Assembly (NCBI GenBank): GCA_034666045.1
Contig: JAXDMN010000466.1
Coordinates: 1 to 29,839, forward strand
Direction of reading: 5' to 3'
Length of the DNA stretch: 29,839 bases
Source of the DNA: JAICTV01 sp034666045
Lineage (GTDB): Bacteria > Planctomycetota > Phycisphaerae > Tepidisphaerales > Tepidisphaeraceae
Part shown: one piece after another, positions 14,674 to 21,899 of the stretch
How the letters are laid out: every line of letters starts with the position of its first letter
Position numbering within the stretch: the stretch's first letter is position 1
Position numbers and translations under genes: made by a program
Notes under the pieces: generated by a model
Seen by the model: only the letters and a program-made list of their open reading frames with translations
The model's database searches: none
Told to the model about the DNA's origin: nothing

Positions 14674-15945
14674 TTATCGGACGCCTCGCGAGGCGAGGTC
14701 GTGCAGGCGCTCGCCGGCGATGTGAACGGGCCCGCTCCAGTCGCGCAGCCGTTGCTGCCGCAGCAGGCGCATGGTGGGGTACCACGGGGAGTCTTCGCGG
14801 TCGAGCAGCCAGCGAAAATCCGGCGCGAACGGGAGCATGACCCAGACCGGCCTGCCCATCGCGCCGGCGAGGTGGGCGACGGCGGTATCGACAGTGATGA
14901 CCAGGTCCAGGTTCGCAATCAGGGCGGCGGCGTCGGAGAAATCGAAGATTTTCGGACCACAATCGATCAGCCGCATGCCGGCGGGCGGATGGGCGGCCTG
15001 TTGGTCGGCGTCGCACTTCTGGAGCGAGTAGAAGACGACGCCGTCGCCGGCGGCGCGCGCCATCGGGGCGAATTGTTCGAGCCGCATCGTGCGAAATCGG
15101 TCCTCGTTGTGCAGTGCACTTCCGGCCCAGGAAATGCCGACGCGCAGCCGTGCCGGCCCGTCGTTGAGCACGCGCGCACGCCATGCGTCGATCTGCTTGG
15201 CATCGGGCGCGAGGTACGGCACGTTCGCGGGGATCGTTTTCAGCGTCGTGTTGCACGCGAGCGGAAGGCTCATCAGCGGCAGGTGGCAGTCGATCGTCTC
15301 GGCCAGCGCGACCGGCGGATTCACGCTGGCGACGGACGGCATCCGCCGGATCAGGTCAGCGAGTTCCGGCGGAGATTGCACGAACACGGCCGCGCCGCGC
15401 TCGGCGAGCAGCGGGGCGTAGCGGATGAACTGGATCGTGTCGCCGAAGCCCTGCTCGTGGTGCAGCAGGATTTTTTGTCCCGCGATTCTTCCGCCGGTCC
15501 AGCGCGGCTTGGATATTGGCCCGCGGTCGGCTTCGAAACTCGCGCATTTCCATCGCCATTCGTACTCGATCCAGCCGTGCTTGTAGTCGCCGGACTGAAG
15601 CAGCGCCCGGCCGAGCATGCCGTGCGCCTCGGCGTCGTCCGGCGTGCCGCGCAGCGCCGCGCGGCACGCGGCGGCGGCTTCGACGGGACGGGCCAGGCGC
15701 ATCAGCACCTTCGCGTGCGTGAGATGCGTCGGCGGCGACTCCGCGCGCAGCGCAAGCGATCGCCGCACCGCGTCGAGCGCTTCGTCGAACTTGTCCTGCA
15801 TCTGGAGCGCGACGGCGAAGTTCGCGTACGCGCGGGCGTTGGCGGGATCAGTCGAGACGATCCGCCGGAGGATCTCCTCGGCGTCGCGCAGACGCCCATG
15901 CATCCCCAGCGTGACGGCGTAATCGATCGTCTGATCGATGGTCAC
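14674..15945 (-). CDS. TPR protein fused to a GT9/OGT-like glycosyltransferase domain
   Basis: A 423-residue protein. Residues 1-130 are three to four tetratricopeptide repeats (for example NARAYANFAVALQMQDKFDE). Residues 150-410 form a heptosyltransferase/O-GlcNAc-transferase-like domain with GQKILLHHEQGFGDTIQFIR, LRVGISWAGS, and the sugar-nucleotide end LDLVITVDTAVAHLAGAMGRPVW. It may glycosylate proteins or a cell-surface sugar; the TPR part would select the acceptor. The GTG at 15945 gives full TPR coverage. It has no Shine-Dalgarno, but a TATCAT hexamer lies 8 nt upstream, pointing to its own leaderless transcript 30 nt after the secretion operon. Confidence 0.85.
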   Translation of the reverse strand: MTIDQTIDYAVTLGMHGRLRDAEEILRRIVSTDPANARAYANFAVALQMQDKFDEALDAVRRSLALRAESPPTHLTHAKVLMRLARPVEAAAACRAALRGTPDDAEAHGMLGRALLQSGDYKHGWIEYEWRWKCASFEADRGPISKPRWTGGRIAGQKILLHHEQGFGDTIQFIRYAPLLAERGAAVFVQSPPELADLIRRMPSVASVNPPVALAETIDCHLPLMSLPLACNTTLKTIPANVPYLAPDAKQIDAWRARVLNDGPARLRVGISWAGSALHNEDRFRTMRLEQFAPMARAAGDGVVFYSLQKCDADQQAAHPPAGMRLIDCGPKIFDFSDAAALIANLDLVITVDTAVAHLAGAMGRPVWVMLPFAPDFRWLLDREDSPWYPTMRLLRQQRLRDWSGPVHIAGERLHDLASRGVR

Positions 15946-15953
15946 CGCAAATA

Positions 15954-15959
15954 ATGATA
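15954..15959 (-). promoter_or_regulatory. Candidate -10 element (TATCAT) for the TPR-glycosyltransferase gene
   Basis: On the minus strand TATCAT ends 8 nt before the GTG at 15945. A weak -35-like TTCGTG lies 17 nt further upstream, overlapping the end of the preceding gene. Confidence 0.4.
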
Positions 15960-15975
15960 CCGCGCGATAAGTCGA

Positions 15976-16374
15976 TCACGAACGGAGTTCTGCGCTGGCG
16001 AGGCGCCACTTTGCGCCGCCGCTGCGCGTGAAGCGGAGCGTCTGGCTGGCGTGGCGCCGCCCGATCGTCGCGCTGACGACGGCCGTGACGGCGTCGCCCT
16101 CCGCGGTGGCGGCGAGTTGAACCGCGCCGTCGGCGGGGGCGGCGGATTTGAGGTCGAACGTCGTCTGCCCCTTGTCGAGCCGCTGCTGCACGTCGGCGGC
16201 GCCGGCGATCAGAAGCTGGCGGAGCTGCGCTTCCGCCACGGCGGCGCGGGTGCGACGCGCGTCGGCGGCGAACATCATCGTCAACGCCGCCAGCGTGCTG
16301 GCGACGAGCCCCATCAGCACGATGGCGGTGACGGCGGCGAAGGCGGATTTGTCATGACGTCGCCGGCGCATCAT
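15976..16374 (-). CDS. GspK/PilX-like minor pseudopilin-like protein
   Basis: A 132-residue protein with a basic N-terminus and one hydrophobic helix (SAFAAVTAIVLMGLVASTLA), then a small, soluble C-terminal domain with strands such as AVQLAATAEGDAVTAVVSAT. Position in the operon and the long N-terminal helix fit the last minor pseudopilin of a type II secretion-like system, but there is no Glu at +5 after a possible SA/F cleavage site, as in GspK-type tip subunits. It starts with ATGA overlapping the stop of the upstream gene. It is much shorter than classical GspK (about 300 residues), so the label is by context. Confidence 0.6.
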   Translation of the reverse strand: MMRRRRHDKSAFAAVTAIVLMGLVASTLAALTMMFAADARRTRAAVAEAQLRQLLIAGAADVQQRLDKGQTTFDLKSAAPADGAVQLAATAEGDAVTAVVSATIGRRHASQTLRFTRSGGAKWRLASAELRS

Positions 16375-16823
16375 GAGCTTAACCTCGACAGGAGAATCGC
16401 TTCGCTGACCATGCGCACGTCGCTGCTGTGCTCGCCCGGCTTGGCCGGCACGCGAAGGACCAGCGCGGGGCCGTCCACCGCGAACGTCACGCCGCTCGGC
16501 ACCGTCCAACTTCGCCGCGGGGCGGCGTCGCCGGCGTCGCGCGTGAGTTTCGTGTCGTCGATCGTCCAGATGATCTTCCCGAGCGTGGCCGTTTGCGGAT
16601 TCGGTGCGGCCATCTCGGCGGCGGACCAGGCGTCGTCGCGCAGCGCGCCGGCGGCGGAATCGAAACTTCCGGCCTCGTCCTGTTGCTGCGCCGAGAAGTA
16701 TCCGACGCGCATCGTCGCATGAAGCACCTTCGCCGCGGCGGCGCCGAAGAGCCCGAGGATGCCGATGGCGATCAGCAACTCGGTTAACGTGAACGCGCGG
16801 CGGATCGGGAACGAGCGTTTCAT
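16371..16823 (-). CDS. Type II secretion minor pseudopilin (GspJ-like)
   Basis: A 150-residue pseudopilin. The type III signal is clear: basic leader MKRSFPIRRA, then FTLTELLIAIGILGLFG, with Glu at +5 as needed for assembly. Residue -1 is Ala where Gly is usual for the prepilin peptidase. The C-terminal domain contains WTIDDTKLTRD and FAVDGPALVLRVPA, similar to the globular part of J-type subunits. It is joined to both neighbours by ATGA overlaps, so its expression is coupled. J is preferred over G/H by order and domain size. Confidence 0.75.
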   Translation of the reverse strand: MKRSFPIRRAFTLTELLIAIGILGLFGAAAAKVLHATMRVGYFSAQQQDEAGSFDSAAGALRDDAWSAAEMAAPNPQTATLGKIIWTIDDTKLTRDAGDAAPRRSWTVPSGVTFAVDGPALVLRVPAKPGEHSSDVRMVSEAILLSRLSS

Positions 16824-17191
16824 TTCATCGCCCCCTTCGCCGCGTCGGCGCGAACGAGGCCGGACAGGCTGCTCGACCGCCCGGCCCCCAGCGTCACCTG
16901 CACCTCGACCCACGCGCATCCGCTGGGCACTTCCAGCGCGGCGGGCGGATCGAGCGGGCGAATTTTTACGTTCATTCCCTCGGGCATTTTCGGCGGTTGC
17001 CCGCCGCTCTGCATCGCGGTCAGCGTTTCTTCCGCCAATCGAACGGCCGCGCGCGATTCGGCCAGGCGTTCGCTGCCGCGGCGTTGTCGCGCGACGGCGG
17101 TCGCGAGCACGCCGGCGAGGATCAGCACGATCGCCAGCGCAATGAGCGCGTCCGCCATGAGGTAGCCGCTGCGGTGGATACGGCGTCGCAT
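16820..17191 (-). CDS. Type II secretion minor pseudopilin (GspI-like)
   Basis: A 123-residue pseudopilin-like protein with leader MRRRIHRSG and core YLMADALIALAIVLILAGVL. Gly at -1 is kept, but +1 is Tyr and +5 is Asp in place of the almost invariant Glu, which should retain the charge. The body (RGSERLAESRAAVRLAEETLTAMQ) resembles the helix of I-type subunits. The start codon overlaps the stop of the upstream GspF-like gene by one base (TGATG). Confidence 0.72.
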   Translation of the reverse strand: MRRRIHRSGYLMADALIALAIVLILAGVLATAVARQRRGSERLAESRAAVRLAEETLTAMQSGGQPPKMPEGMNVKIRPLDPPAALEVPSGCAWVEVQVTLGAGRSSSLSGLVRADAAKGAMK

Positions 17192-18450
17192 CAGTGCACC
17201 TCCATCGCGCGCGAGAGGTGATCGATCAGGCTCATGAGCGGCATCATCAGCGCCAGCGAGATGCACAGTACGAGGGCGGCGAAGAAGAAGACGATGATCG
17301 GCACGGCCGCGCCGTACGCGAGGGCGGCGGTTCGGCTGTAGCGCGTCTGGTAATAGCGCGCGAGGAACTGGAAGACCTCCGCCGTCGTGTCGCCGCCGCC
17401 GCGGCCGACGTTCGCGAGCATCGAGACGACGAGTCCCGGCATGCTCGCCGCCCGCGCCGCGTCCGCGATGCTCATTCCGCCCAGCATGTTTTGCTGCCAG
17501 CGGAGGAAGCGCTCGCGCAGGACGGTGTTGATCTCGATCTGCGCCGCCTCGTCGAGCGCGCGCTCGAGCGGGCTGCCGTTCTGCAAGGCGCCGGCGATGA
17601 GGTCGAACGCGTCGGCCAACCCGCGGTCATGCGCGATGCCGTGCGCGATCGGCGTGATCCAGATGATGTTGTCGCGGATGCCGCTGCCGATCGGGCTGGA
17701 GATGCGCGCGGGGTGAAACGCCTGCCACAGCGTTGTCCCGGTGAAGATCAGCACCGTCGCCGCCACCGCCGCCAGCGCGATCGGTCCGAAGACGCGCGCG
17801 GCCGACATCGTCGTCACGGTGATCTGCGGAAGCTGAATGGCGAAGTCGCGGAAGATCTGCTCGAACTTGGGCATGACGAAAACGGCGACCATTCCGAGGA
17901 TGGACGTCATCAGCACGGTCATGACGAATGGATACGTGCGGTAAAAGACCAGCTCGTTCATGTGCTGGCGTGCGGCGTCGGCGGATTGTTCGGCGACGAG
18001 CTTGTGCAGCGTCTGCGGCAGCCGCCCGAGCCGCTCACCCGCTTCGATCAGCGACGCCTCGCGCTCGCCGATCTCCGGCACCCCCGCCGCGAGCGCGGCG
18101 CCGATGGAATATCCGTCGTCGAGCAACTGGCGGAAATGCGCGAAGCGCACCACCAGCGCGCCGCGCTCGCTGCGCTGCGCCGCGTAGAGCATGCGCGACA
18201 GCGAGAGGTTCAATCGCACCGCCTGTTCGAGATAGCTGATGACAGCGACCGCCCGGCGGCGGCGGACGGTTCTCACCATGCGCACGATCAGCGGCAGCGC
18301 CCCGAGCATCGCCAGCGCCGCGACGTAACCGAGCACCGGCGCCACCAGAACGCCCACCGCGACACCGAAGCCGCACAGCAGCACGCCGGCCGCCAGCATC
18401 CAGAAGAACATCTCGAACATCAGCTTCGCCGTGCGCATCGTCGTCGTCAC
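17191..18450 (-). CDS. GspF/PilC-like inner-membrane platform protein (divergent paralogue)
   Basis: A 419-residue membrane protein with the two-domain T2SSF layout: cytoplasmic helical domain ending GEREASLIEAGERLGRLPQT, then a membrane helix pair, then a second domain with ALQNGSPLERALDEAAQ and MLANVGRGGGDTTAEVFQFL, and a final long hydrophobic helix. It starts with two extra hydrophobic segments (residues about 12-58) not found in usual GspF. GTG start overlaps the upstream gspF stop (GTGA). It is the second GspF-like gene in a row, and the two are clearly diverged, so they may form a heteromeric platform for the ATPase. Confidence 0.82.
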   Translation of the reverse strand: MTTTMRTAKLMFEMFFWMLAAGVLLCGFGVAVGVLVAPVLGYVAALAMLGALPLIVRMVRTVRRRRAVAVISYLEQAVRLNLSLSRMLYAAQRSERGALVVRFAHFRQLLDDGYSIGAALAAGVPEIGEREASLIEAGERLGRLPQTLHKLVAEQSADAARQHMNELVFYRTYPFVMTVLMTSILGMVAVFVMPKFEQIFRDFAIQLPQITVTTMSAARVFGPIALAAVAATVLIFTGTTLWQAFHPARISSPIGSGIRDNIIWITPIAHGIAHDRGLADAFDLIAGALQNGSPLERALDEAAQIEINTVLRERFLRWQQNMLGGMSIADAARAASMPGLVVSMLANVGRGGGDTTAEVFQFLARYYQTRYSRTAALAYGAAVPIIVFFFAALVLCISLALMMPLMSLIDHLSRAMEVH

Positions 18451-19676
18451 TTGCCCCCGGGGCTGCTGATGTTCTGGATCAGTGAGATGATCGGCGCAAA
18501 CAGCGAGAGGATGACGATGCCGATCAGGAACGCCACGAAGAGGATCAGCAGCGGCGTGAGCAGCCCGGGGATGAGGTTCAGGCGCGACTCCGCCTGCTGT
18601 TCGTACATCTCGCTGAGCGTCGCGAGGGTGCGCGGCAGCTCGCCGTTCTGCCCGGCGAGCGTCATGGCGGCGGGAACGGTCGCGGGGAGCAGCCGCGTCT
18701 GCCCGACGATTGCGTCCGGTGTCTTGCCGGAGTTGAGCGCGCCGATCAGCTCATCGCCATCGCGGCGAAGCCTGGGTGAGGCCACGGCGTCGCTGGCGAG
18801 CTCGATCGCGCGCGGCAGATCGAGTCCCGCCTCGACGCCGATCCGCACCGCATCGCACCACCGCGCGATCAGATTTCGCCGCAGCACGGGGCCGATCAGC
18901 GGCATCGGCAGGATGACGATATCGACCAGCGCGCGATCCGCGCCGGCCATCTTCGCGATGTGCCACACGATCGGGATCAGCAGGACGACGATGCCGATGC
19001 CCAGCAGCAACTGCGGCATCCAGCCGCGCGACGACAACATGAATTCGGTCAACGCCGGCAGCTTGGTCCCGAAATCGCGAAAGATCGCGTCGAACTGCGG
19101 GATGACCGACTTCGTGAGAAAGAGCAGGATCAGCCCGAGCGCGACCAGCACCATGATCGGATACGCCGCCACGCGCCAGAGCATCGCGCGCAGGCGGTAG
19201 ATCATTTCCATGTGCCGCCCGAGGCTCAGGAGCACGCCCGGCAGATTGCTGCTGGCGACGCCGGCGGCGATGAGACGCGCGTAGAGCGGCGGGAACTTGT
19301 CGCGATGTTTTTCGAAGGCCTGATCGAGCGGCGTGCCGCTCTCGAGTTCACTTGCGACCTGCTGGACCGTCGCGCGCAGCCGCCCGGTGCGCATGTCCTG
19401 GGCGATGAGACGCAGCCCGTGCTCGACCGGCAGCCCGGCGCGGGTCAGGTGCGTGAGCTGCTGGTTGAAGGCGAGGAAATCCGCGCCGCCGATCGCTTTG
19501 GTGCGCGGCGGGCGGCGGATCGGCTCGATCTGCGTGACGCGCAGGCGCAGGCCGAGCAACGTTCGCTGCGCCTGCTCGACATTGGCGGCGTCGATCGTGC
19601 CGGCGAGGGTTTGGCCTTCGGGGGTTTGTGCTTGATAGGCGAAGGAATCGATATTTTCGGCTGCTGGATTACTCAT
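18447..19676 (-). CDS. gspF: Type II secretion platform protein GspF
   Basis: A 409-residue inner-membrane protein of the GspF/PilC family, which links the secretion ATPase to pseudopilus assembly. The N-terminus FAYQAQTPEGQTLAGTIDA and DFLAFNQQLTHLTRAGLPV are typical, with T2SSF domains at about 65-190 and 275-395 (IGVEAGLDLPRAIELAS; LAGQNGELPRTLATLSEMYE). The start at 19676 is ATG with only a weak ribosome site. It lies 92 nt after gspE, with a hairpin repeat in the gap, and overlaps the divergent GspF-like gene downstream. Confidence 0.88.
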   Translation of the reverse strand: MSNPAAENIDSFAYQAQTPEGQTLAGTIDAANVEQAQRTLLGLRLRVTQIEPIRRPPRTKAIGGADFLAFNQQLTHLTRAGLPVEHGLRLIAQDMRTGRLRATVQQVASELESGTPLDQAFEKHRDKFPPLYARLIAAGVASSNLPGVLLSLGRHMEMIYRLRAMLWRVAAYPIMVLVALGLILLFLTKSVIPQFDAIFRDFGTKLPALTEFMLSSRGWMPQLLLGIGIVVLLIPIVWHIAKMAGADRALVDIVILPMPLIGPVLRRNLIARWCDAVRIGVEAGLDLPRAIELASDAVASPRLRRDGDELIGALNSGKTPDAIVGQTRLLPATVPAAMTLAGQNGELPRTLATLSEMYEQQAESRLNLIPGLLTPLLILFVAFLIGIVILSLFAPIISLIQNISSPGGK

Positions 19677-19702
19677 CGCATTGCTTCTGCTCGCTCGCGC
19701 GA

Positions 19703-19781
19703 AGCCCCGGGAAGAGGGTTCCTCGCGTCATCCGTGATCGGCCAACCAGCGGATCGCCGCGTGAACCCTCATCCCGGGGCT
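19703..19781. repeat. Imperfect inverted repeat spanning the gspE stop
   Basis: Arms 19703-19720 (agccccgggaagagggtt) and 19764-19781 match at 17 of 18 positions, with a 43-nt loop. The right arm contains the gspE stop codon (19769-19771) and codes its last few residues (SGGAPG). In mRNA the hairpin lies between gspE and gspF and could lower downstream expression or protect 3' ends. Confidence 0.8.
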
Positions 19782-20935
19782 CCGCCGCTTCCCGCGGGGG
19801 CTTGACCGAGCACGCGGCGCACTTCCGCCTCGTCGGTGAGCCCACCCCGTATGCAATCGCCAGCCGCGGCGCGTATGGGACGAAAGCCGGACTGCCGCGC
19901 GTAGATTTTCTCGATCGCCCCCGCGTCGCTGCGATTCAGGATCGCCGGGCGCAATGCATCGTCCATCGTGACGAACTCAGCGACGGGGATCCGACCGCGA
20001 TATTGCGAAGCGGGCTGCGAAGCCGCCGGCTTTAGAGGGCGGTCTGGTTGCGCCGGGGGCTGAAGCCCCGGGCTTGGCAGAAGCCGGCGCAGCAAGCGTT
20101 GCGATACGATCCCGAAGATCGCGCTGGTGAGTTGATACGGCTCCACCCCCATCTCCAGCAGCCGCGCGATCGCGCCCGCGGGGCTCGCAGCGTGAAGCGT
20201 CGACACCAGACGATGCCCCGACAGCGCCGCCTGCACCGCCAGCGACGCGGTTGCGCCGTCGCGGATCTCGCCGAGCATCAGCACCTGCGGGTCCTGGCGG
20301 AGAATGCTTCGCAGCGTCCGTTCGTAGGTCAATTCGCCGAACGGCGCGACTTCGATCTGCGTCACGCCTGGGATGTCGCGCTCGACCGGATCTTCCAGCG
20401 CGACGATGCTCAGCCCCGCCGACGTGGCGGCGATGTGCTCGAGCAGGGCGTAGATCGTCGTGGTTTTCCCCGAACCGGCCGGGCCGGTCAGGATCAGCAT
20501 GCCGGAATCGGAACTGGCGAATTTCTCGAGTCCCGCCATCACGCCGCTGGGCAGGTTCAATTCGGTGAGCGTTCTCGGTTGCACGAGCTCCGCCGGCATG
20601 CGAACCGCCGCGCGCAGGCCATGCGTGGTCGGCATGATGGATAGGCGCAGGTCGATCGGCTTGGACGCGGACGGCACCTCCACCGTCGCCCGGCCCTCCT
20701 GCGGCACGTCGAGGCGGTACGTCAGCAGGTGGGCCATCACCATCAGCCGCGTGACCATGCTGCGCCCGGTGTTGGCGTCGACGTGATTGCGCGTTTCAAG
20801 CAGGCCATCCACGCGGAGGCGGATTTCGAGCCCATCGGCGGTTGGCTCGAGATGTACGTCGGAAGCGCGCCGCTTCACGGCTTCGTCGAGAACTTGATCG
20901 ATCAGCAGGCGTGCGTCGATGTGGGGAACCGTCAT
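19769..20935 (-). CDS. gspE: Type II secretion/type IV pilus-type ATPase (GspE-like), lacking N1 domain and zinc site
   Basis: Hexameric secretion ATPase of the GspE/PilB/PilT class, 388 residues. The N2-like domain runs from LIDQVLDEAVKRRASDVHLEP. Catalytic motifs are Walker A GPAGSGKT (151-158), Asp box EDPVE (181-185), Walker B LMLGEIRD (219-226) and His box STLHA (245-249). It begins directly at the N2 region, without the N1 domain that binds GspL. After SQRLLRRLLP, where GspE normally has the four-cysteine zinc motif, it has a Pro/Ala-rich segment (about 283-304) encoded by a palindromic repeat. ATG at 20935 follows the sigma-factor stop by 9 nt; there is no ribosome site, but TAGAAT lies 6 nt upstream. 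Confidence 0.9.
   Translation of the reverse strand: MTVPHIDARLLIDQVLDEAVKRRASDVHLEPTADGLEIRLRVDGLLETRNHVDANTGRSMVTRLMVMAHLLTYRLDVPQEGRATVEVPSASKPIDLRLSIMPTTHGLRAAVRMPAELVQPRTLTELNLPSGVMAGLEKFASSDSGMLILTGPAGSGKTTTIYALLEHIAATSAGLSIVALEDPVERDIPGVTQIEVAPFGELTYERTLRSILRQDPQVLMLGEIRDGATASLAVQAALSGHRLVSTLHAASPAGAIARLLEMGVEPYQLTSAIFGIVSQRLLRRLLPSPGLQPPAQPDRPLKPAASQPASQYRGRIPVAEFVTMDDALRPAILNRSDAGAIEKIYARQSGFRPIRAAAGDCIRGGLTDEAEVRRVLGQAPAGSGGAPG
20024..20089. repeat. Palindromic repeat inserted in frame within gspE
   Basis: Outer arms cgccggctt (20024-20032) and aagccggcg (20081-20089) enclose an inner hairpin, ggggct (20056-20061) with agcccc (20064-20069). It encodes the low-complexity segment that replaces the zinc motif. 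Its look is that of an intergenic repeat, not of a gene. Confidence 0.75.
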
Positions 20936-20941
20936 CAAACG

Positions 20942-20947
20942 ATTCTA
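20942..20947 (-). promoter_or_regulatory. Candidate -10 element (TAGAAT) before gspE
   Basis: On the minus strand TAGAAT, which includes the sigma-factor stop TAG, ends 6 nt before the gspE ATG. It could give an internal leaderless transcript of the secretion genes. Confidence 0.3.
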
Positions 20948-21796
20948 GCGGTGAATTTCGCGCGCCGGCTCGACGCGGATTTGCGATTGCTGCTGCGCCG
21001 CGGTGTTCGGCGTCAACGCGCTGAAGACGACCGCGCCGGTCGCGATGCAGAACACGGCCGCTGCGGCGACTGAGCCGGCGACCCATTTCGCCTGCACGAA
21101 CGAGATGTGCTGGATCACCTGATCGGCGATCGCGGTGGTTCCGGCGGCGGCGGCGGCGGGTTGCACGGCGGCGCTGGCGATCTGCTCCGCCAGCCCGGCC
21201 GGGGCGGTGGGGGAGAGCTTGCTGTACAGGTAATACGTCAACATTGTCGCCGGCAGCGTGCGCGAGCTGACCCCGAAGTAGCCGCGGAGCTTTTCCACCG
21301 CCCGGCTGACGCGCTTGCGCGCCGCTTCCTCGGCGGTGCCGAGAATGGCGGCGATCTCATCGAAGGTCTTGTGTTCGTAGAAGCGAAGAAGCACCGCTTT
21401 GCGATCCGTCTCGCGCAGGCTGGCCAGGGCGGCGTCCATGTCCCCCTCGTACTGCGGCCAGTTCCTTTCCGCTTCTTCAGACCAAACTGTCTTGGCCATT
21501 TCCGCGGCCCTTCTTTCGTGCCGCTTCCTCCGGGCGTTGATTTTCATCTGCCCGAGCGCGGCGAAACGGGTGGTGCTCAACAGCCACGAAGAGAGGACCG
21601 CCTCATGGCGGAGCGTGGCGGCCTTGCGGGCCAGGACGATGAACACCGCCTGCGTGACTTCCTCGGCGACGTGCCGATCACGGACAATGCGCTGCGCCGC
21701 TCCGTAAACGAAGTTGATGTGACGGTTCGTCAACGCCGCGAAGGCGTCCGGCGAACCCGTTTCCACATACTGCTGGAGCAGTTGCGCGTCATCCAT
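20945..21796 (-). CDS. ECF-type RNA polymerase sigma factor with C-terminal membrane segment
   Basis: A 283-residue sigma-70 family factor of the extracytoplasmic-function type. Region 2 covers about residues 18-95 (DAFAALTNRHINFVYGAAQR, EVTQAVFIVLARKA, SSWLLSTTRFAAL); region 4 about 120-175 (LRETDRKAVLLRFYEHKTFDEIAAILG, then EAARKRVSRAVEKLR). Beyond this is a 100-residue extension with one membrane segment (WVAGSVAAAAVFCIATGAVVFSAL, about 238-261) and a short tail, a plan seen in planctomycete ECF factors. It could therefore be held at the membrane until released. The ATG at 21796 starts exactly where region 2 proteins do. It is the first gene of the secretion operon (9 nt before gspE), so it may control that operon. 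No anti-sigma gene is seen. Confidence 0.88.
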   Translation of the reverse strand: MDDAQLLQQYVETGSPDAFAALTNRHINFVYGAAQRIVRDRHVAEEVTQAVFIVLARKAATLRHEAVLSSWLLSTTRFAALGQMKINARRKRHERRAAEMAKTVWSEEAERNWPQYEGDMDAALASLRETDRKAVLLRFYEHKTFDEIAAILGTAEEAARKRVSRAVEKLRGYFGVSSRTLPATMLTYYLYSKLSPTAPAGLAEQIASAAVQPAAAAAGTTAIADQVIQHISFVQAKWVAGSVAAAAVFCIATGAVVFSALTPNTAAQQQSQIRVEPAREIHR

Positions 21797-21883
21797 GTCG
21801 TTGGCCGATCTGCAGGTAGTATGCACGAAGCGGCCGGGCGTCGGACATCGCGGTCTCAATTTTTTTACCCGCCGCCGGCGACC

Positions 21884-21889
21884 TACAAT
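21884..21889 (+). promoter_or_regulatory. Candidate -10 element (TACAAT) for the ABC exporter gene
   Basis: TACAAT ends 10 nt before the ATG at 21900. A T-rich stretch (21861-21867) lies at -35 distance. Transcription would begin within a few bases of the start codon, which favours 21900 over the next ATG at 21948. Confidence 0.4.
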
Positions 21890-21899
21890 CGACCGGCCG

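Noticed and set aside
17194..19200. A 668-codon plus-strand frame opposite the two gspF genes
   Set aside because: Its product is dominated by Arg, His and Asp as expected for the antisense of GC-rich genes, while the minus strand encodes clear GspF proteins.
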